Assembly: GCA_029261235.1 (NCBI GenBank)
Contig: JAJDBS010000260.1
Coordinates: 1 to 36,530, forward strand
Direction of reading: 5' to 3'
Source of the DNA: Nitrospirales bacterium
GTDB taxonomy: Bacteria > Nitrospirota > Nitrospiria > Nitrospirales > UBA8639
Length of the DNA stretch: 36,530 bases
The first letter of the stretch is position 1. Each line of letters starts with the position of its first letter. Positions 17,924-26,527 of the stretch are shown here, in pieces. The translations under genes and the position numbers were made by a program. Below the pieces are notes generated by a model. The model saw only the letters and a list, made by a program, of their open reading frames with translations, did not search any database and was not told the DNA's origin.

Positions 17924-18733
17924 CTAAGTTGTGCCTCTCTCAATACCATCCAATGCTTGGAAGAGATCTGGGAAACGAAAGGTGTATGCTAACTCGGTTT
18001 GCAATTTCTGAATTGATATCTGTTTACCCGGGTTTGGTGATGTCGTTAGAGCAGGAATCGGGATTTGCCATGTTGATGACGCAACAGCACAAATTTCATT
18101 CCAGGTTCGTGGACAACCGTCACTCGCTAAATACGTGCTTTCATCGGAAGCCTGTTCGATGGCTTGTAGACAAATCGCGGCGGCGTCTTCGACGTGAAGC
18201 AGATTGACCCATTTTCGCGTGTTCTGAATCTTCCCTTTTCTGATCCAATCAAACACATGGCGTCCTGGTCCGTAGAGTCCTGCTAGGCGAATAAGCACGG
18301 CTCCAAACGTCGTGCGTAGATACTCCTCTGTCTGGACACGTGGGAGATCTGTTTGGAGCGGAGAGTCTTCGGTAATGGGATGACCCTCTGGTACATAGGC
18401 AGAGGTGCTCCCCATGACGAGCAGTCGACCAGTCTGTCGCGTGCGAGTCATCAGAAATTCTTTAACAAGGTTAATGGGCAAAGCAGGAAAACACCAAAGA
18501 AGGTGTGCAGGGTCGGGGATGGTTGACCACGTGCTGGCTTGTGTGAGATCAAACTGTAAGCGGTATTTGGGAGAGATGTCGCGCAATTGTTCTTGAGGGT
18601 TGCGGCTCGTGGCAAAGACGTGCCACCCTTTCTCGAGAGCTTGTTGATAGACACGAAGGCCGGTATAACCTGCCCCGAGAATGACGAGTGGGTGGGGTTG
18701 CGGTGCCGAGTGTGGTGTGAGAGAAGAGGTCAA
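17924..18733 (-). CDS. NAD(P)-binding SDR-fold epimerase/dehydratase-like protein
   Basis: A 269-residue Rossmann protein of the extended/atypical SDR group. LVILGAGYTGLRVYQQAL gives the nucleotide-binding glycines near residues 16-33. ATSRNPQEQ suggests an NADP-type second strand, and VMGSTSAYVPEG and IRLAGLYGPGR match SDR core blocks. The usual Tyr-x-x-x-Lys is not evident after the Ser, so it may be an atypical member of the YeeZ kind. No ATG is available near the N-terminus; the start is a TTG at 18733 without a good ribosome binding site, so the start is uncertain. It is last in the minus-strand group that begins with thiD, about 70 nt after the carbonic-anhydrase-like gene. Confidence 0.8.
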   Translation of the reverse strand: MTSSLTPHSAPQPHPLVILGAGYTGLRVYQQALEKGWHVFATSRNPQEQLRDISPKYRLQFDLTQASTWSTIPDPAHLLWCFPALPINLVKEFLMTRTRQTGRLLVMGSTSAYVPEGHPITEDSPLQTDLPRVQTEEYLRTTFGAVLIRLAGLYGPGRHVFDWIRKGKIQNTRKWVNLLHVEDAAAICLQAIEQASDESTYLASDGCPRTWNEICAVASSTWQIPIPALTTSPNPGKQISIQKLQTELAYTFRFPDLFQALDGIERGTT

Positions 18734-18802
18734 AATGGTGGATCTTAGGAAGTCGGATAGATATCGAAGGATGTAAGGCTTTGACGATTTTCACCGTCCA
18801 AT

Positions 18803-19327
18803 TCAGAATGATCGTTCTTGGTCTGAGATATAATATTGTGCATAACGAGAATAATTTGATGCGGACTCTTTGATCCAGAGTAACTCTTCATCTGTTAGTG
18901 CACGTTTCACTTTAGCTGGAGATCCCATGACGAGGCTTTTTGAGGGGATCTGAGTATGTTCCGTGACCAAACTGCCTGCTCCGATAATGCAGTCTTCTTC
19001 CACCACTGCGCCGTCCATGATGATTGAGCCCATGCCAACGAGCACCCGATCATGAATTGTACATCCATGCAAGGTGACACGATGTCCGATCGTAATATCA
19101 TCTCCGAGTGTTAAGGGATGCGTATCATGTGTGACATGGAGGAGAGAAAGGTCTTGGATGTTGGTCCGATGCCCGATTCGAATAAAATGCACATCTCCAC
19201 GGACAACGGCATAAAACCAGATGCTAGAGTCTGAGCCAATGACCACATCTCCAATGACCATGGCCGTGTCTTCAATGAAGGTATTGGCTGCGACAACGGG
19301 AGCGACACCCCGATAAGGCTTCAACAT
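18803..19327 (-). CDS. Gamma-carbonic-anhydrase-like hexapeptide protein
   Basis: A 174-residue left-handed beta-helix protein of the YrdA/PaaY gamma-CA family. It shows IGDVVIGSDSSIWFYAVVRGD, then LLHVTHDTHPLTLG and IGHRVTLHGCTI, which supply the three His zinc ligands, and the tail GSPAKVKRALTDEE. Some relatives hydrate CO2, but many have no proven activity. The start ATG 19327 is chosen because AAAGGA lies 9 nt upstream and it gives the usual MLKPYRG beginning; a longer frame to 19402 would overlap the preceding gene. It sits 52 nt behind the small membrane protein. Confidence 0.9.
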   Translation of the reverse strand: MLKPYRGVAPVVAANTFIEDTAMVIGDVVIGSDSSIWFYAVVRGDVHFIRIGHRTNIQDLSLLHVTHDTHPLTLGDDITIGHRVTLHGCTIHDRVLVGMGSIIMDGAVVEEDCIIGAGSLVTEHTQIPSKSLVMGSPAKVKRALTDEELLWIKESASNYSRYAQYYISDQERSF

Positions 19328-19379
19328 GAGTGCAATCCTTTGGTTGAAGACCGAATGCTGCGTATCAATCGACGGCCTT

Positions 19380-19877
19380 TCAAAACTGAATGAGTATGGC
19401 ACAGATGACCAAAACAGTCAGCGCGCTTAGGATGGTGAGATAGATATTGACGCTTCGGTCCGCGGTCCAGTCGGTTTGCCAATTTTGGGGGAAAAGCGCC
19501 TCTTCGTTTGCTTGCCAACCCTTATCATAGAGACCAATGGCTCTTTCCAGTTCTATTAATTGTTGCTTGGCCATCCGATGTCGTTCTGAATGCTGGACGA
19601 TGAAATAGGCGAATAGCCCAGAGAATAATCCCACACCTGAAATCGCGAGCCATCGAATAGCAGGCGGTGTGCCTTCCCAGATGGTCAAAGGCAGCAGGGC
19701 AACAAGCGAGAGGACTAAGAGGGTGCTGGCAAAAGCTGTCAGCTGTATCATTTGTTCACGTCGTTTAAAAATTTCATCTTTGAAAATCGGATAGAGTATC
19801 CGGAATATTTCCAACGTTTTATCAGTTGATTCCATTGTGGTAAGACGAGAATCGTTTGTTCGCTTGGTTTTGCTCAT
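19380..19877 (-). CDS. Small membrane protein of unknown function
   Basis: A 165-residue protein I do not recognise. Two adjacent transmembrane helices lie near 34-53 (TAFASTLLVLSLVALLPLTI) and 62-82 (WLAISGVGLFSGLFAYFIV). A cytoplasmic-looking charged helix HRMAKQQLIELERAIGLYD comes next, and a third helix closes the protein (IYLTILSALTVLVICAILIQF). This resembles other small membrane proteins in which a soluble helical part separates a TM pair and a terminal TM. Its ATG overlaps the TGA of the preceding hydrolase gene as ATGA, so the two are probably translated in a coupled way. Confidence 0.75.
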   Translation of the reverse strand: MSKTKRTNDSRLTTMESTDKTLEIFRILYPIFKDEIFKRREQMIQLTAFASTLLVLSLVALLPLTIWEGTPPAIRWLAISGVGLFSGLFAYFIVQHSERHRMAKQQLIELERAIGLYDKGWQANEEALFPQNWQTDWTADRSVNIYLTILSALTVLVICAILIQF

Positions 19878-20677
19878 GAGGAGCTGTTCAGATAATGCAC
19901 CATCCATTTGGCCAGATGATTCGTCATGAGCCGAAATTCTTCAGGTTGGCCAAATTGATGGCCCGCTCCTTCAATTAATTTTAGTTGTTTTGTCGTGGTG
20001 AGTGAGGTCAGTAATCGGTCAATTTGCGGTCGTGGAATGACTGTATCTTGGTCACCATGAACGATTAACGTGGGTATTTGTATGTGAGGCAGGACAGCAT
20101 ACGCATCATACGTCAGGCATTCTTCATAAAACCCATAATGCAAGGGAATCGGCGAGCCATCACCAACCATATTGGGAATGTGATTGGTCGTTTTCCAGTT
20201 TGTCATAGCTTCTTGTCCAAATCCCAGACGCAAGGATTCTGCAAAATCGACGACTGGGCATTTGAGTCCTAACGCAAGGAGGCCGTCTAGCCTGGGAGTT
20301 GAGAGAATCGAGAGTAATCCACCAAAACTTGATCCAACGAGTCCGAGTCGAGCTAGGCCACGTTCTTGCAATATTTCAAAAGCTGCATCGAGTTGGTCCT
20401 CACATTGCTTCAAACTTAGGTTGGAGAACTGCTCTTGAGTCTCTCCCATGCCATACCAATCAAAGCGAAACGTCGCAATTCCTTGAGGAACTAGGAGTTC
20501 AGTCAGTCTTCGATTGGTGCGGCTCTGTTTATCAGACAGAAATCCATGACAGAGAATGACGCACAGATTTGTTGGCGTGGAAGGAGCAGCTAATATACCA
20601 GTAGTGGAGAGACCAGAGGAATGCAAGAACTTCACGGACGTTTCAATGATCTGCATTTTTTCGTTGACAGTGTTCAC
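19874..20677 (-). CDS. Alpha/beta hydrolase
   Basis: A 267-residue serine hydrolase of the alpha/beta fold. VILCHGFLSDKQS holds the oxyanion-hole segment, GSSFGG carries the nucleophile (Ser117 by the drawn start), VHGDQDTVIP the acid and GAGHQF the His. The lid is short. The sequence resembles bacterial acyl esterases of the cytosolic type; the substrate cannot be deduced. The drawn start is GTG 20677, 6 nt after the thiD stop. ATG 20656 is also possible, and neither has a clear ribosome binding site. It is coupled to the membrane-protein gene downstream. Confidence 0.88.
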   Translation of the reverse strand: MNTVNEKMQIIETSVKFLHSSGLSTTGILAAPSTPTNLCVILCHGFLSDKQSRTNRRLTELLVPQGIATFRFDWYGMGETQEQFSNLSLKQCEDQLDAAFEILQERGLARLGLVGSSFGGLLSILSTPRLDGLLALGLKCPVVDFAESLRLGFGQEAMTNWKTTNHIPNMVGDGSPIPLHYGFYEECLTYDAYAVLPHIQIPTLIVHGDQDTVIPRPQIDRLLTSLTTTKQLKLIEGAGHQFGQPEEFRLMTNHLAKWMVHYLNSSS

Positions 20678-20683
20678 GGGTTT

Positions 20684-21475
20684 TTACTTTGGCAAAAAGT
20701 AGAAATGGTCCGTTGGCCCATGGCCTTGTCCAAGCGAGAAGCCATGGCGTATGGCTTCCGTCGTGTAGGTCTTGGCCGCTTCAATGGCATCAGCCATAGG
20801 CTTTCCTTTTGCAAGCTGTGCAGCAATCGCTGATGCCAAGGTGCAACCGGTGCCATGTGTATTCTTCGTCTGAATATAATCTGCTTTAAACATTCGAAAA
20901 AATCGACCGTCATAGAGGAGATCTGTGCCAGGTTGCTCGTGCAAATGTCCGCCTTTAATCAACACATGTTGACAACCAAGTTGATGAATGGTTTTTGCTG
21001 CGTTTCGAGCCTCGGCAAGAGTCGTAATCGTGAGGCCAGATAACACTTCTGCTTCGTGAATGTTAGGCGTGATCAACGTAGCCTGAGGGCACAGTTTCTC
21101 CTTAAGCGTAGAGATTGCATCCTCTTCAAGGAGTCTGTGGCCACCTTTCGCCACCATCACTGGATCTACAACAAGATGTTCTATATTTTGAGTTGCCAGT
21201 GTATGACTCACCGTCGTGATAATTTCTGTGGTAGCCAGCATGCCAGTTTTGATGGTCTTGACCGAGATGTCGGAAAATATTGCATCAAGTTGGGCTTGAA
21301 TGATGGAGGAAGGGAGATGAAAGACTGATGAAACTCCGCACGTGTTTTGGGCTGTAATCGACGTGAGGACCGACATGCCAAAGACGCTGTTTGCAGACAG
21401 AGCCTTAAGGTCGGCTTGAATGCCAGCGCCTCCGCTAGGATCAGAGCCGGCGATCGTCAGGACAGGTTTTTTCAT
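20684..21475 (-). CDS. thiD: Hydroxymethylpyrimidine / phosphomethylpyrimidine kinase
   Basis: Phosphorylates HMP twice to give HMP-pyrophosphate for thiamine synthesis. The 263 residues are a complete ribokinase-fold enzyme: TIAGSDPSGGAGIQADLKAL at the N-terminus, VVDPVMVAKGGHRLL, the LIKGGHL strand and NTHGTGCTLASAIAA with the catalytic Cys and anion hole. It is first in its minus-strand group and divergent from the hybrid kinase gene, with 194 nt between them. No TPP riboswitch was recognised in that leader. Confidence 0.96.
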   Translation of the reverse strand: MKKPVLTIAGSDPSGGAGIQADLKALSANSVFGMSVLTSITAQNTCGVSSVFHLPSSIIQAQLDAIFSDISVKTIKTGMLATTEIITTVSHTLATQNIEHLVVDPVMVAKGGHRLLEEDAISTLKEKLCPQATLITPNIHEAEVLSGLTITTLAEARNAAKTIHQLGCQHVLIKGGHLHEQPGTDLLYDGRFFRMFKADYIQTKNTHGTGCTLASAIAAQLAKGKPMADAIEAAKTYTTEAIRHGFSLGQGHGPTDHFYFLPK

Positions 21476-21613
21476 GATTGGGTCCAGTTCGTCACAAAGG
21501 AAAAAATGGATTGAAGTCTACCATGGCCTTTCCGTGGTATCAAAAATGAGAGGTGCTGAGATTGAACGACGCGCATGGTCTGTCCATTGAGGACATGGCA
21601 AAAGCGCATAGAT

Positions 21614-21633
21614 AGAGGAATTTCCTCTTGACA
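21614..21633 (+). promoter_or_regulatory. 15-nt palindrome abutting a perfect TTGACA box
   Basis: AGAGGAA-T-TTCCTCT (21614-21628) is a perfect dyad and its last base starts TTGACA (21628-21633), the exact -35 consensus. A matching -10 is weak: CATTGT at 21651-21656 with a 17-nt spacer. If used, transcription would begin near 21663, almost at ATG 21670, which would favour the downstream ATG 21709 as the real start of the kinase. Confidence 0.35.
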
Positions 21634-21669
21634 TAAGTTTGTAGATCTTTCATTGTGGACATGTAACTG

Positions 21670-24600
21670 ATGAGTGGGTTCCGTTTTTTCAACCCAAACA
21701 CCTCTTTCATGGATCCTAATCTCCCCGCGAGTACATCTTTCCGCGAGCCGCTTGAAATACTTCGAAAACAAATCGGAGATCTCCATCTGTCTCTCCGTTT
21801 GTCTCAGTATCAGACGGATGTTCCCCTAGAGGAGGAATTCGTTGGCTTGCAAGAGCTCGTTGATCATGCCGTGTTTGGGATGTATCGCAGTTCAGTCGAG
21901 GGGAAGTTTGTCATGACAAACCAAGTCATGGCTCAATTTTTCGGATATACCTCTCCTCAAGAAATGATTCAGGGTGTGAGCGATATTGGAAGCCAACTCT
22001 ATGTGGAACCACACCGACGAAACGAGTGGGAACAGTTTTTCCATCATGAAGAAATCGTTGGCCCTGTCGTATGGCAGGGGCGTCGAGCCAATCATGAATT
22101 CCTGTGGTTGGAAGAATATGCGCGAGTGATACGAGATAGCCAAGGCCAGCATATAGGATATGAGGGAGTGTTGTTAGATGTGACAGCTCGATATAGCCAA
22201 GCGTTGTTACCTGAAGCCGTTGGGACGAAGATTAAAGCTGTGAGGGAAATAGATGTACCTGATAGCCGAAAGACGAAGGACCAGCTCCGTTGCGAACTTG
22301 CTGAGGCCCAACATCAGATTGTGACATTGCGCGAACAGCTTGATCGTTTTCAGGTTGCCACAATGGGCTCTCAAGAAGGTCTATGGGAATGCCAGCCATT
22401 GCCTGATACATCCTGGGAGTCTCCAGAGACTCCCTCTTGGTACTCTGCGCAATTCATGGCTCTCTTAGGTTTTGAAGAACATGAGTTTCCTCCGGTGTCA
22501 GGATCATGGGCATCTTGCATTCATCCCGAAGATGTTCCCCGTGTGTTTCAAGCCCTGAGAAATCATATTGAAAATCATGTGCCCTATGATGTGGAATCTC
22601 GCCTGAAGACGAAACAGGGTGAGTATCGATGGTTTAAAGGAAAAGGCCAGGCCATTTATGATGAGCAGGGAACATTTGTTCGCGGCGGAGGAACCATTCG
22701 AGATATCACGGAGCAGAAAGAATCAGAAGCAGCTGCTAAACGAAAGCATGCGTTACTGACGACGGTGGTCGAGGGAACAAGCGATATCATTTTTGTCAAA
22801 GACCATGAAGGTCGATACTTGTTAGTCAATACAATGGGAGCAGCCATTCTAGGATCTTCTATTGATAAGATCATCGGAAGAACAGATACGGAAATATTTC
22901 CAAAGGGAGACCACGTTCTTTTTACCCAGCATGATGAGGATGTGATACGCAGTAAAACTCCTCAATCATTCGAAGTGGATGTGGACGATGCAGGGGCAGT
23001 TGTCCGAACCTTTTTGGTGACTAAAGAAATTTTTGTACAAGCGGAGGAAGGGCTTGAAGGGCTGTTTGGCATTGCTCGAGATATCACATTCCGAAAAGCT
23101 ACGGAATTAACGATTCGAGAACGAGAAAAACGATATCGAGCGATTATGGAGAATGCGTATGATTTAATCATAGAAGTGGATGCATCGGCGAACTTCTTAT
23201 ATGTCAGCCCGAATTTTCAAGAGATCTTAGGTTATGCCCCTCCTGCATTACTTGGAACGAGCATTTTTTCTCTTGTCCATCCTGATGACCGAGAAATGGT
23301 TGTGAAAGAATTTACTGAGGGGATGCTTGTCTTAGGGACGGGGCGCTCGATCTATCGCTATCGTCATCAGAATGGAGCGTATCGTTGGTTTGAAAGCACG
23401 GGGCGTATATTTCATACGACACGTGGGGACATTCGTGGTGTGATCGTGACTCGTGATATTACCGATAGAAAAAAGTCAGAAGAAGCCTTAGAAGCCATTG
23501 TCCAGGGAACCGTTGCTCCTGGAAGCCCAAATTTTTTCAAGAATCTCGTTCGTCAATTAGCGAATGCTCTTCAAGTGCCAATGGTGTTTTTAGCGGAACG
23601 TGTTGAAGAGAGTTTTCCGATTGTGCGCGGGGTGGCCTTTTGGCATGAAGATCGATTTGAAGAGGATTTTGATTATAATTGTTTGGACGGACCTTGTGAG
23701 AAAGTGTTTGAAGGACATCCCGTGTATTTCTCTCAAGGGGTTCAAGCGCGCTTTCCTAAGAATCCAACTGTGAAAACGCTTAATCTTGAGAGCTATTGTG
23801 GGACGCCACTGTTCAATTCCGAAGGGTGTATTGTTGGCAATTTGGCGATCATGGATCAAAAGCCTCTGAGCTTGAATGCACAGGACCAGTCTTTATTGAA
23901 GGTGTTTGCAGCTCGAGCAGGGGCTGAACTCGAACGGAAGAGGGCACAAGATGCCTTACAAGACAGTGAAGAACGATATCGAGCTCTCTACGACGAAGCC
24001 CCACTTATGTATTTCACGGTTGATGTCGATCTTGAAATTTTATCGGTGAATCAATTTGGTGCCAAGATGTTGGGATATGAGCGTGAGGATCTTGTGGGAC
24101 AATCGGTGAAGATGTTGATTGATCCCGATGATCAAGAAATATTTTGCCGAGAGATTGAAGAGTGCTTTGCCTCAACGAATCAGGCTGCACAAAAAGTCTT
24201 TAGGAAAGTCAAAAAAAATGGAACACGGTTGTGGGTGAGAGAGACCTCGCGATCTATACTAGGCCCGAATCAAGAACGGATGTTATTGCTTTCTTGCGAA
24301 GATATTACGGAGCAAAAGCGTGTTGAAGTGGCCTTGGCCCAAAGTGAAAAGCAGCTTCGACATACACAGAAAATGGAAGCGATTGGGACTTTAGCTGGAG
24401 GGATTGCCCATGATTTCAATAATATTTTGGGGGCGATTTTGGGTTATGCGGAACTTTCGCTGACACAGGCCAAGCAAGAGCCGAAGTTAACGTCCTATTT
24501 AGGGGAAGTCTTAACCGCAGGCAATCGAGCAAAAGAACTGGTGAAGCAAATTTTGGCCTTTAGTCGTCAGTCCGATCAAGAACGTGAGGCCGTTGATCTG

Positions 24601-25494
24601 AACAAGATGGTTGAAGAAGCGCTCAAGATGGTGCGTGCCACGCTTCCGACCACGATTGACATACGATCGACCTTAGCCAAGGATTCTGCAGTGGTATTTG
24701 CGGATGCTACGCAAATGCACCAAGTCATTATGAATTTGTGTACCAATGCTGAATTTTTTATGCGAAAAAATGGAGGCGAGCTGGTTTTGAATGTCAGTTC
24801 AATTGACTTGACTACGGATTTGAGTCGAGAGTTTTCAAATTTAAAACCAGGCACGTACCTTAAAATGACTATTCAAGATTCAGGACAAGGAATGTCGCCT
24901 CAAGTACTAGAAAGGATTTTTGAACCATTTTTTACAACGAAGAGTTTAGGTGAAGGGACGGGGCTAGGATTGGCCGTCGTGCATGGAATTATTGTCGGTC
25001 ATGAAGGACATATTGCCGCCTCGAGTGTCGTTGGGCAGGGTACCATTTTTACGGTGTTGCTGCCTCGATTGGATGTCGTCCTTCCTGCTCAAATGGAAAA
25101 TGCCGTGGAGTGGCCACAGGGAAAAGGGAACGTGTTATTCGTTGATGATGAAGACGTGTTGGCAAGATGGGGAGAGCAAGTGCTCACGCATTTGGGCTAT
25201 ACGGTTATCACAAAAACAAATCCCCATGAAGCCGTTGAGCTTTTTCACAAGCATCCAGATCAGTTTGATGTGGTGGTGACGGATCAAACGATGCCGACAA
25301 TGAGCGGTGAAGCGTTGGCAACGGCATTGCGAGAGATTCGTCACGATATTCCTATTGTCTTGTGCACGGGATTTAGTCATACCATGTCTGAGGAAAAGGC
25401 GAATCAACTTGGGCTCAAGGGATTTTTGATGAAGCCAGTCAATGGGGCATTGCTTGCGAAAACCCTGCAGGAGGTCCTTGAGAATCGTACATGA
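21670..25494 (+). CDS. Hybrid sensor histidine kinase, five PAS domains, GAF and receiver
   Basis: A 1274-residue cytoplasmic sensor with no membrane helix. Domains in order: PAS about 60-177; a coiled-coil link about 205-232; PAS_3-type about 235-352 (ending IRDITEQKESE); PAS about 360-478; PAS about 484-604 (ending TRDITDRKKSEE); GAF about 607-755; PAS about 762-884. HisKA follows with phospho-His914 in GGIAHDFNN, then HATPase (ATQMHQVIMNLCTNAE, GQGMSPQVLERIFEPFF, GTGLGLAVVHG). The receiver, about 1153-1274, has phosphoacceptor Asp1205 (VVTDQTMPTMSG), Thr in CTGFS and Lys in LMKP. Signal unknown. The start could be ATG 21670 or ATG 21709. It faces a single-domain receiver gene 418 nt away, a plausible phosphotransfer partner. 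Confidence 0.93.
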   Translation: MSGFRFFNPNTSFMDPNLPASTSFREPLEILRKQIGDLHLSLRLSQYQTDVPLEEEFVGLQELVDHAVFGMYRSSVEGKFVMTNQVMAQFFGYTSPQEMIQGVSDIGSQLYVEPHRRNEWEQFFHHEEIVGPVVWQGRRANHEFLWLEEYARVIRDSQGQHIGYEGVLLDVTARYSQALLPEAVGTKIKAVREIDVPDSRKTKDQLRCELAEAQHQIVTLREQLDRFQVATMGSQEGLWECQPLPDTSWESPETPSWYSAQFMALLGFEEHEFPPVSGSWASCIHPEDVPRVFQALRNHIENHVPYDVESRLKTKQGEYRWFKGKGQAIYDEQGTFVRGGGTIRDITEQKESEAAAKRKHALLTTVVEGTSDIIFVKDHEGRYLLVNTMGAAILGSSIDKIIGRTDTEIFPKGDHVLFTQHDEDVIRSKTPQSFEVDVDDAGAVVRTFLVTKEIFVQAEEGLEGLFGIARDITFRKATELTIREREKRYRAIMENAYDLIIEVDASANFLYVSPNFQEILGYAPPALLGTSIFSLVHPDDREMVVKEFTEGMLVLGTGRSIYRYRHQNGAYRWFESTGRIFHTTRGDIRGVIVTRDITDRKKSEEALEAIVQGTVAPGSPNFFKNLVRQLANALQVPMVFLAERVEESFPIVRGVAFWHEDRFEEDFDYNCLDGPCEKVFEGHPVYFSQGVQARFPKNPTVKTLNLESYCGTPLFNSEGCIVGNLAIMDQKPLSLNAQDQSLLKVFAARAGAELERKRAQDALQDSEERYRALYDEAPLMYFTVDVDLEILSVNQFGAKMLGYEREDLVGQSVKMLIDPDDQEIFCREIEECFASTNQAAQKVFRKVKKNGTRLWVRETSRSILGPNQERMLLLSCEDITEQKRVEVALAQSEKQLRHTQKMEAIGTLAGGIAHDFNNILGAILGYAELSLTQAKQEPKLTSYLGEVLTAGNRAKELVKQILAFSRQSDQEREAVDLNKMVEEALKMVRATLPTTIDIRSTLAKDSAVVFADATQMHQVIMNLCTNAEFFMRKNGGELVLNVSSIDLTTDLSREFSNLKPGTYLKMTIQDSGQGMSPQVLERIFEPFFTTKSLGEGTGLGLAVVHGIIVGHEGHIAASSVVGQGTIFTVLLPRLDVVLPAQMENAVEWPQGKGNVLFVDDEDVLARWGEQVLTHLGYTVITKTNPHEAVELFHKHPDQFDVVVTDQTMPTMSGEALATALREIRHDIPIVLCTGFSHTMSEEKANQLGLKGFLMKPVNGALLAKTLQEVLENRT

Positions 25495-25912
25495 TGGTTC
25501 TCTGTCATCTTTGCCTTTCCTCTCGAGCCAACGCTGAATAGTTTCCCACCGTTTTTTTTCTATAGAGTCACATACTCGATCAATGTCGATCGTTAATTGC
25601 TGCACAATTTGTATGAACCCGTAAGTGTTTTCCGGGACACTGTAGGCCTCTCTACTATTGCAATGACACTCAGTCGTTACCGGCATACTCAGGTTCTGTG
25701 AGGCTACACATGCTCTATGAGATATTTTAACGACTCACTGATTGGCATCAAATGGGCCCTAACGGCGTGTGAGCAAGACAAGGCTACTATTTAGCGCGGA
25801 GATGCTTGGCGGGAGAGGATAGGCGTGACGTTGCTTACCTCATTCTACAAATGTGGAAAATACATTCTGAGCATTTTCCTATGAACATGAGGGGAAGTGG
25901 TGATCCGACGAT
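25495..25912. other. Intergenic stretch between convergent kinase and receiver genes
   Basis: I see no supported gene, repeat or clear terminator. A minus-strand frame starting at 25686 runs deep into the kinase receiver coding region and is treated as a shadow. Confidence 0.4.
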
Positions 25913-26380
25913 TTACGTGGGAGAAGATTTGACAGAAAGTGGAGGGTGTAAATCGAATTTCGCGACCCAATCAACGGCATAACAGAGTTCCTGGAAATCC
26001 AAAGGCTTTTCGAATACACGATACACCCCGTTTTTAAACGCACGAAGACGGACAGGGCTGGATAGCTCCGCAGTCATAAGAAAGATGGGGAGAATCTCAT
26101 TGGGAAACTCGTGCTTCACGTGTTCAATAAATGTGAGCCCATCCATCTCAGGCATATTGTTGTCAGTGATGATGATTGAGATAGGTTCTTGCCGCAACAT
26201 GTCGAGCCCCGTTACCCCATTCATGGCCTCTAGACACTCATACCCTCGTCGTTCAAGAAATTCCTTGAGACAGGAACGGTGGAGCTCATCATCGTCAACG
26301 AGTAAAATACGCTCCTGATTCAGCGTCGTCACTGGTGAGAGCGTTTCTGTCGAAGAATGAGTGAGACTAAAAAGATCCAT
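25913..26380 (-). CDS. Single-domain response regulator
   Basis: A 155-residue protein made of one receiver domain with short ends and no output domain. The acidic cluster is LLVDDDE at 27-32, the phosphoacceptor is Asp73 (ITDNNMPEMDG), the switch Thr is 103 (LMTAE) and the conserved Lys is 125 (FEKP). Stand-alone receivers act as phospho-shuttles or bind a target protein directly. Its convergent neighbour is a hybrid kinase, so pairing is plausible but unproven. A structured leader lies 43 nt upstream of the start codon. Confidence 0.92.
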   Translation of the reverse strand: MDLFSLTHSSTETLSPVTTLNQERILLVDDDELHRSCLKEFLERRGYECLEAMNGVTGLDMLRQEPISIIITDNNMPEMDGLTFIEHVKHEFPNEILPIFLMTAELSSPVRLRAFKNGVYRVFEKPLDFQELCYAVDWVAKFDLHPPLSVKSSPT

Positions 26381-26422
26381 GAGAATCGTGTCCTTGTCGT
26401 GAGGTCTTGCTTAACAGTTGGT

Positions 26423-26514
26423 GGCGGAGGGACCATTGGGAAGGTGGCTGATGAGGAAACAAGATTCCGGGTGCGGTCGGTTTCATCGTTTCCTTAAAGA
26501 CCAGTCCCTCCGCC
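26423..26514 (-). promoter_or_regulatory. Structured leader upstream of the response regulator
   Basis: GGCGGAGGGAC (26423-26433) pairs perfectly with GTCCCTCCGCC (26504-26514), eleven GC-rich pairs. A second perfect stem is nested inside: AGGAAAC (26454-26460) with GTTTCCT (26488-26494). The element ends 43 nt upstream of the receiver ATG on the same strand. There is no T-run, so it is not a standard terminator. It may be a 5'-UTR structure, a small RNA or a repeat. Confidence 0.35.
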
Positions 26515-26527
26515 GTGGACGATAAAA

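Noticed and set aside
21476-21669. Possible TPP riboswitch ahead of thiD
   Set aside because: The conserved TPP aptamer cores (CUGAGA and the matching ACCUGA-type segment) were not found in the correct order on the minus strand.
25135-25686. Minus-strand reading frame of 183 codons at the end of the hybrid kinase
   Set aside because: About two thirds overlaps the kinase receiver domain in antisense and is rich in Arg, His and Cys. The N-terminal 60 codons look more normal but have no family match or ribosome binding site.
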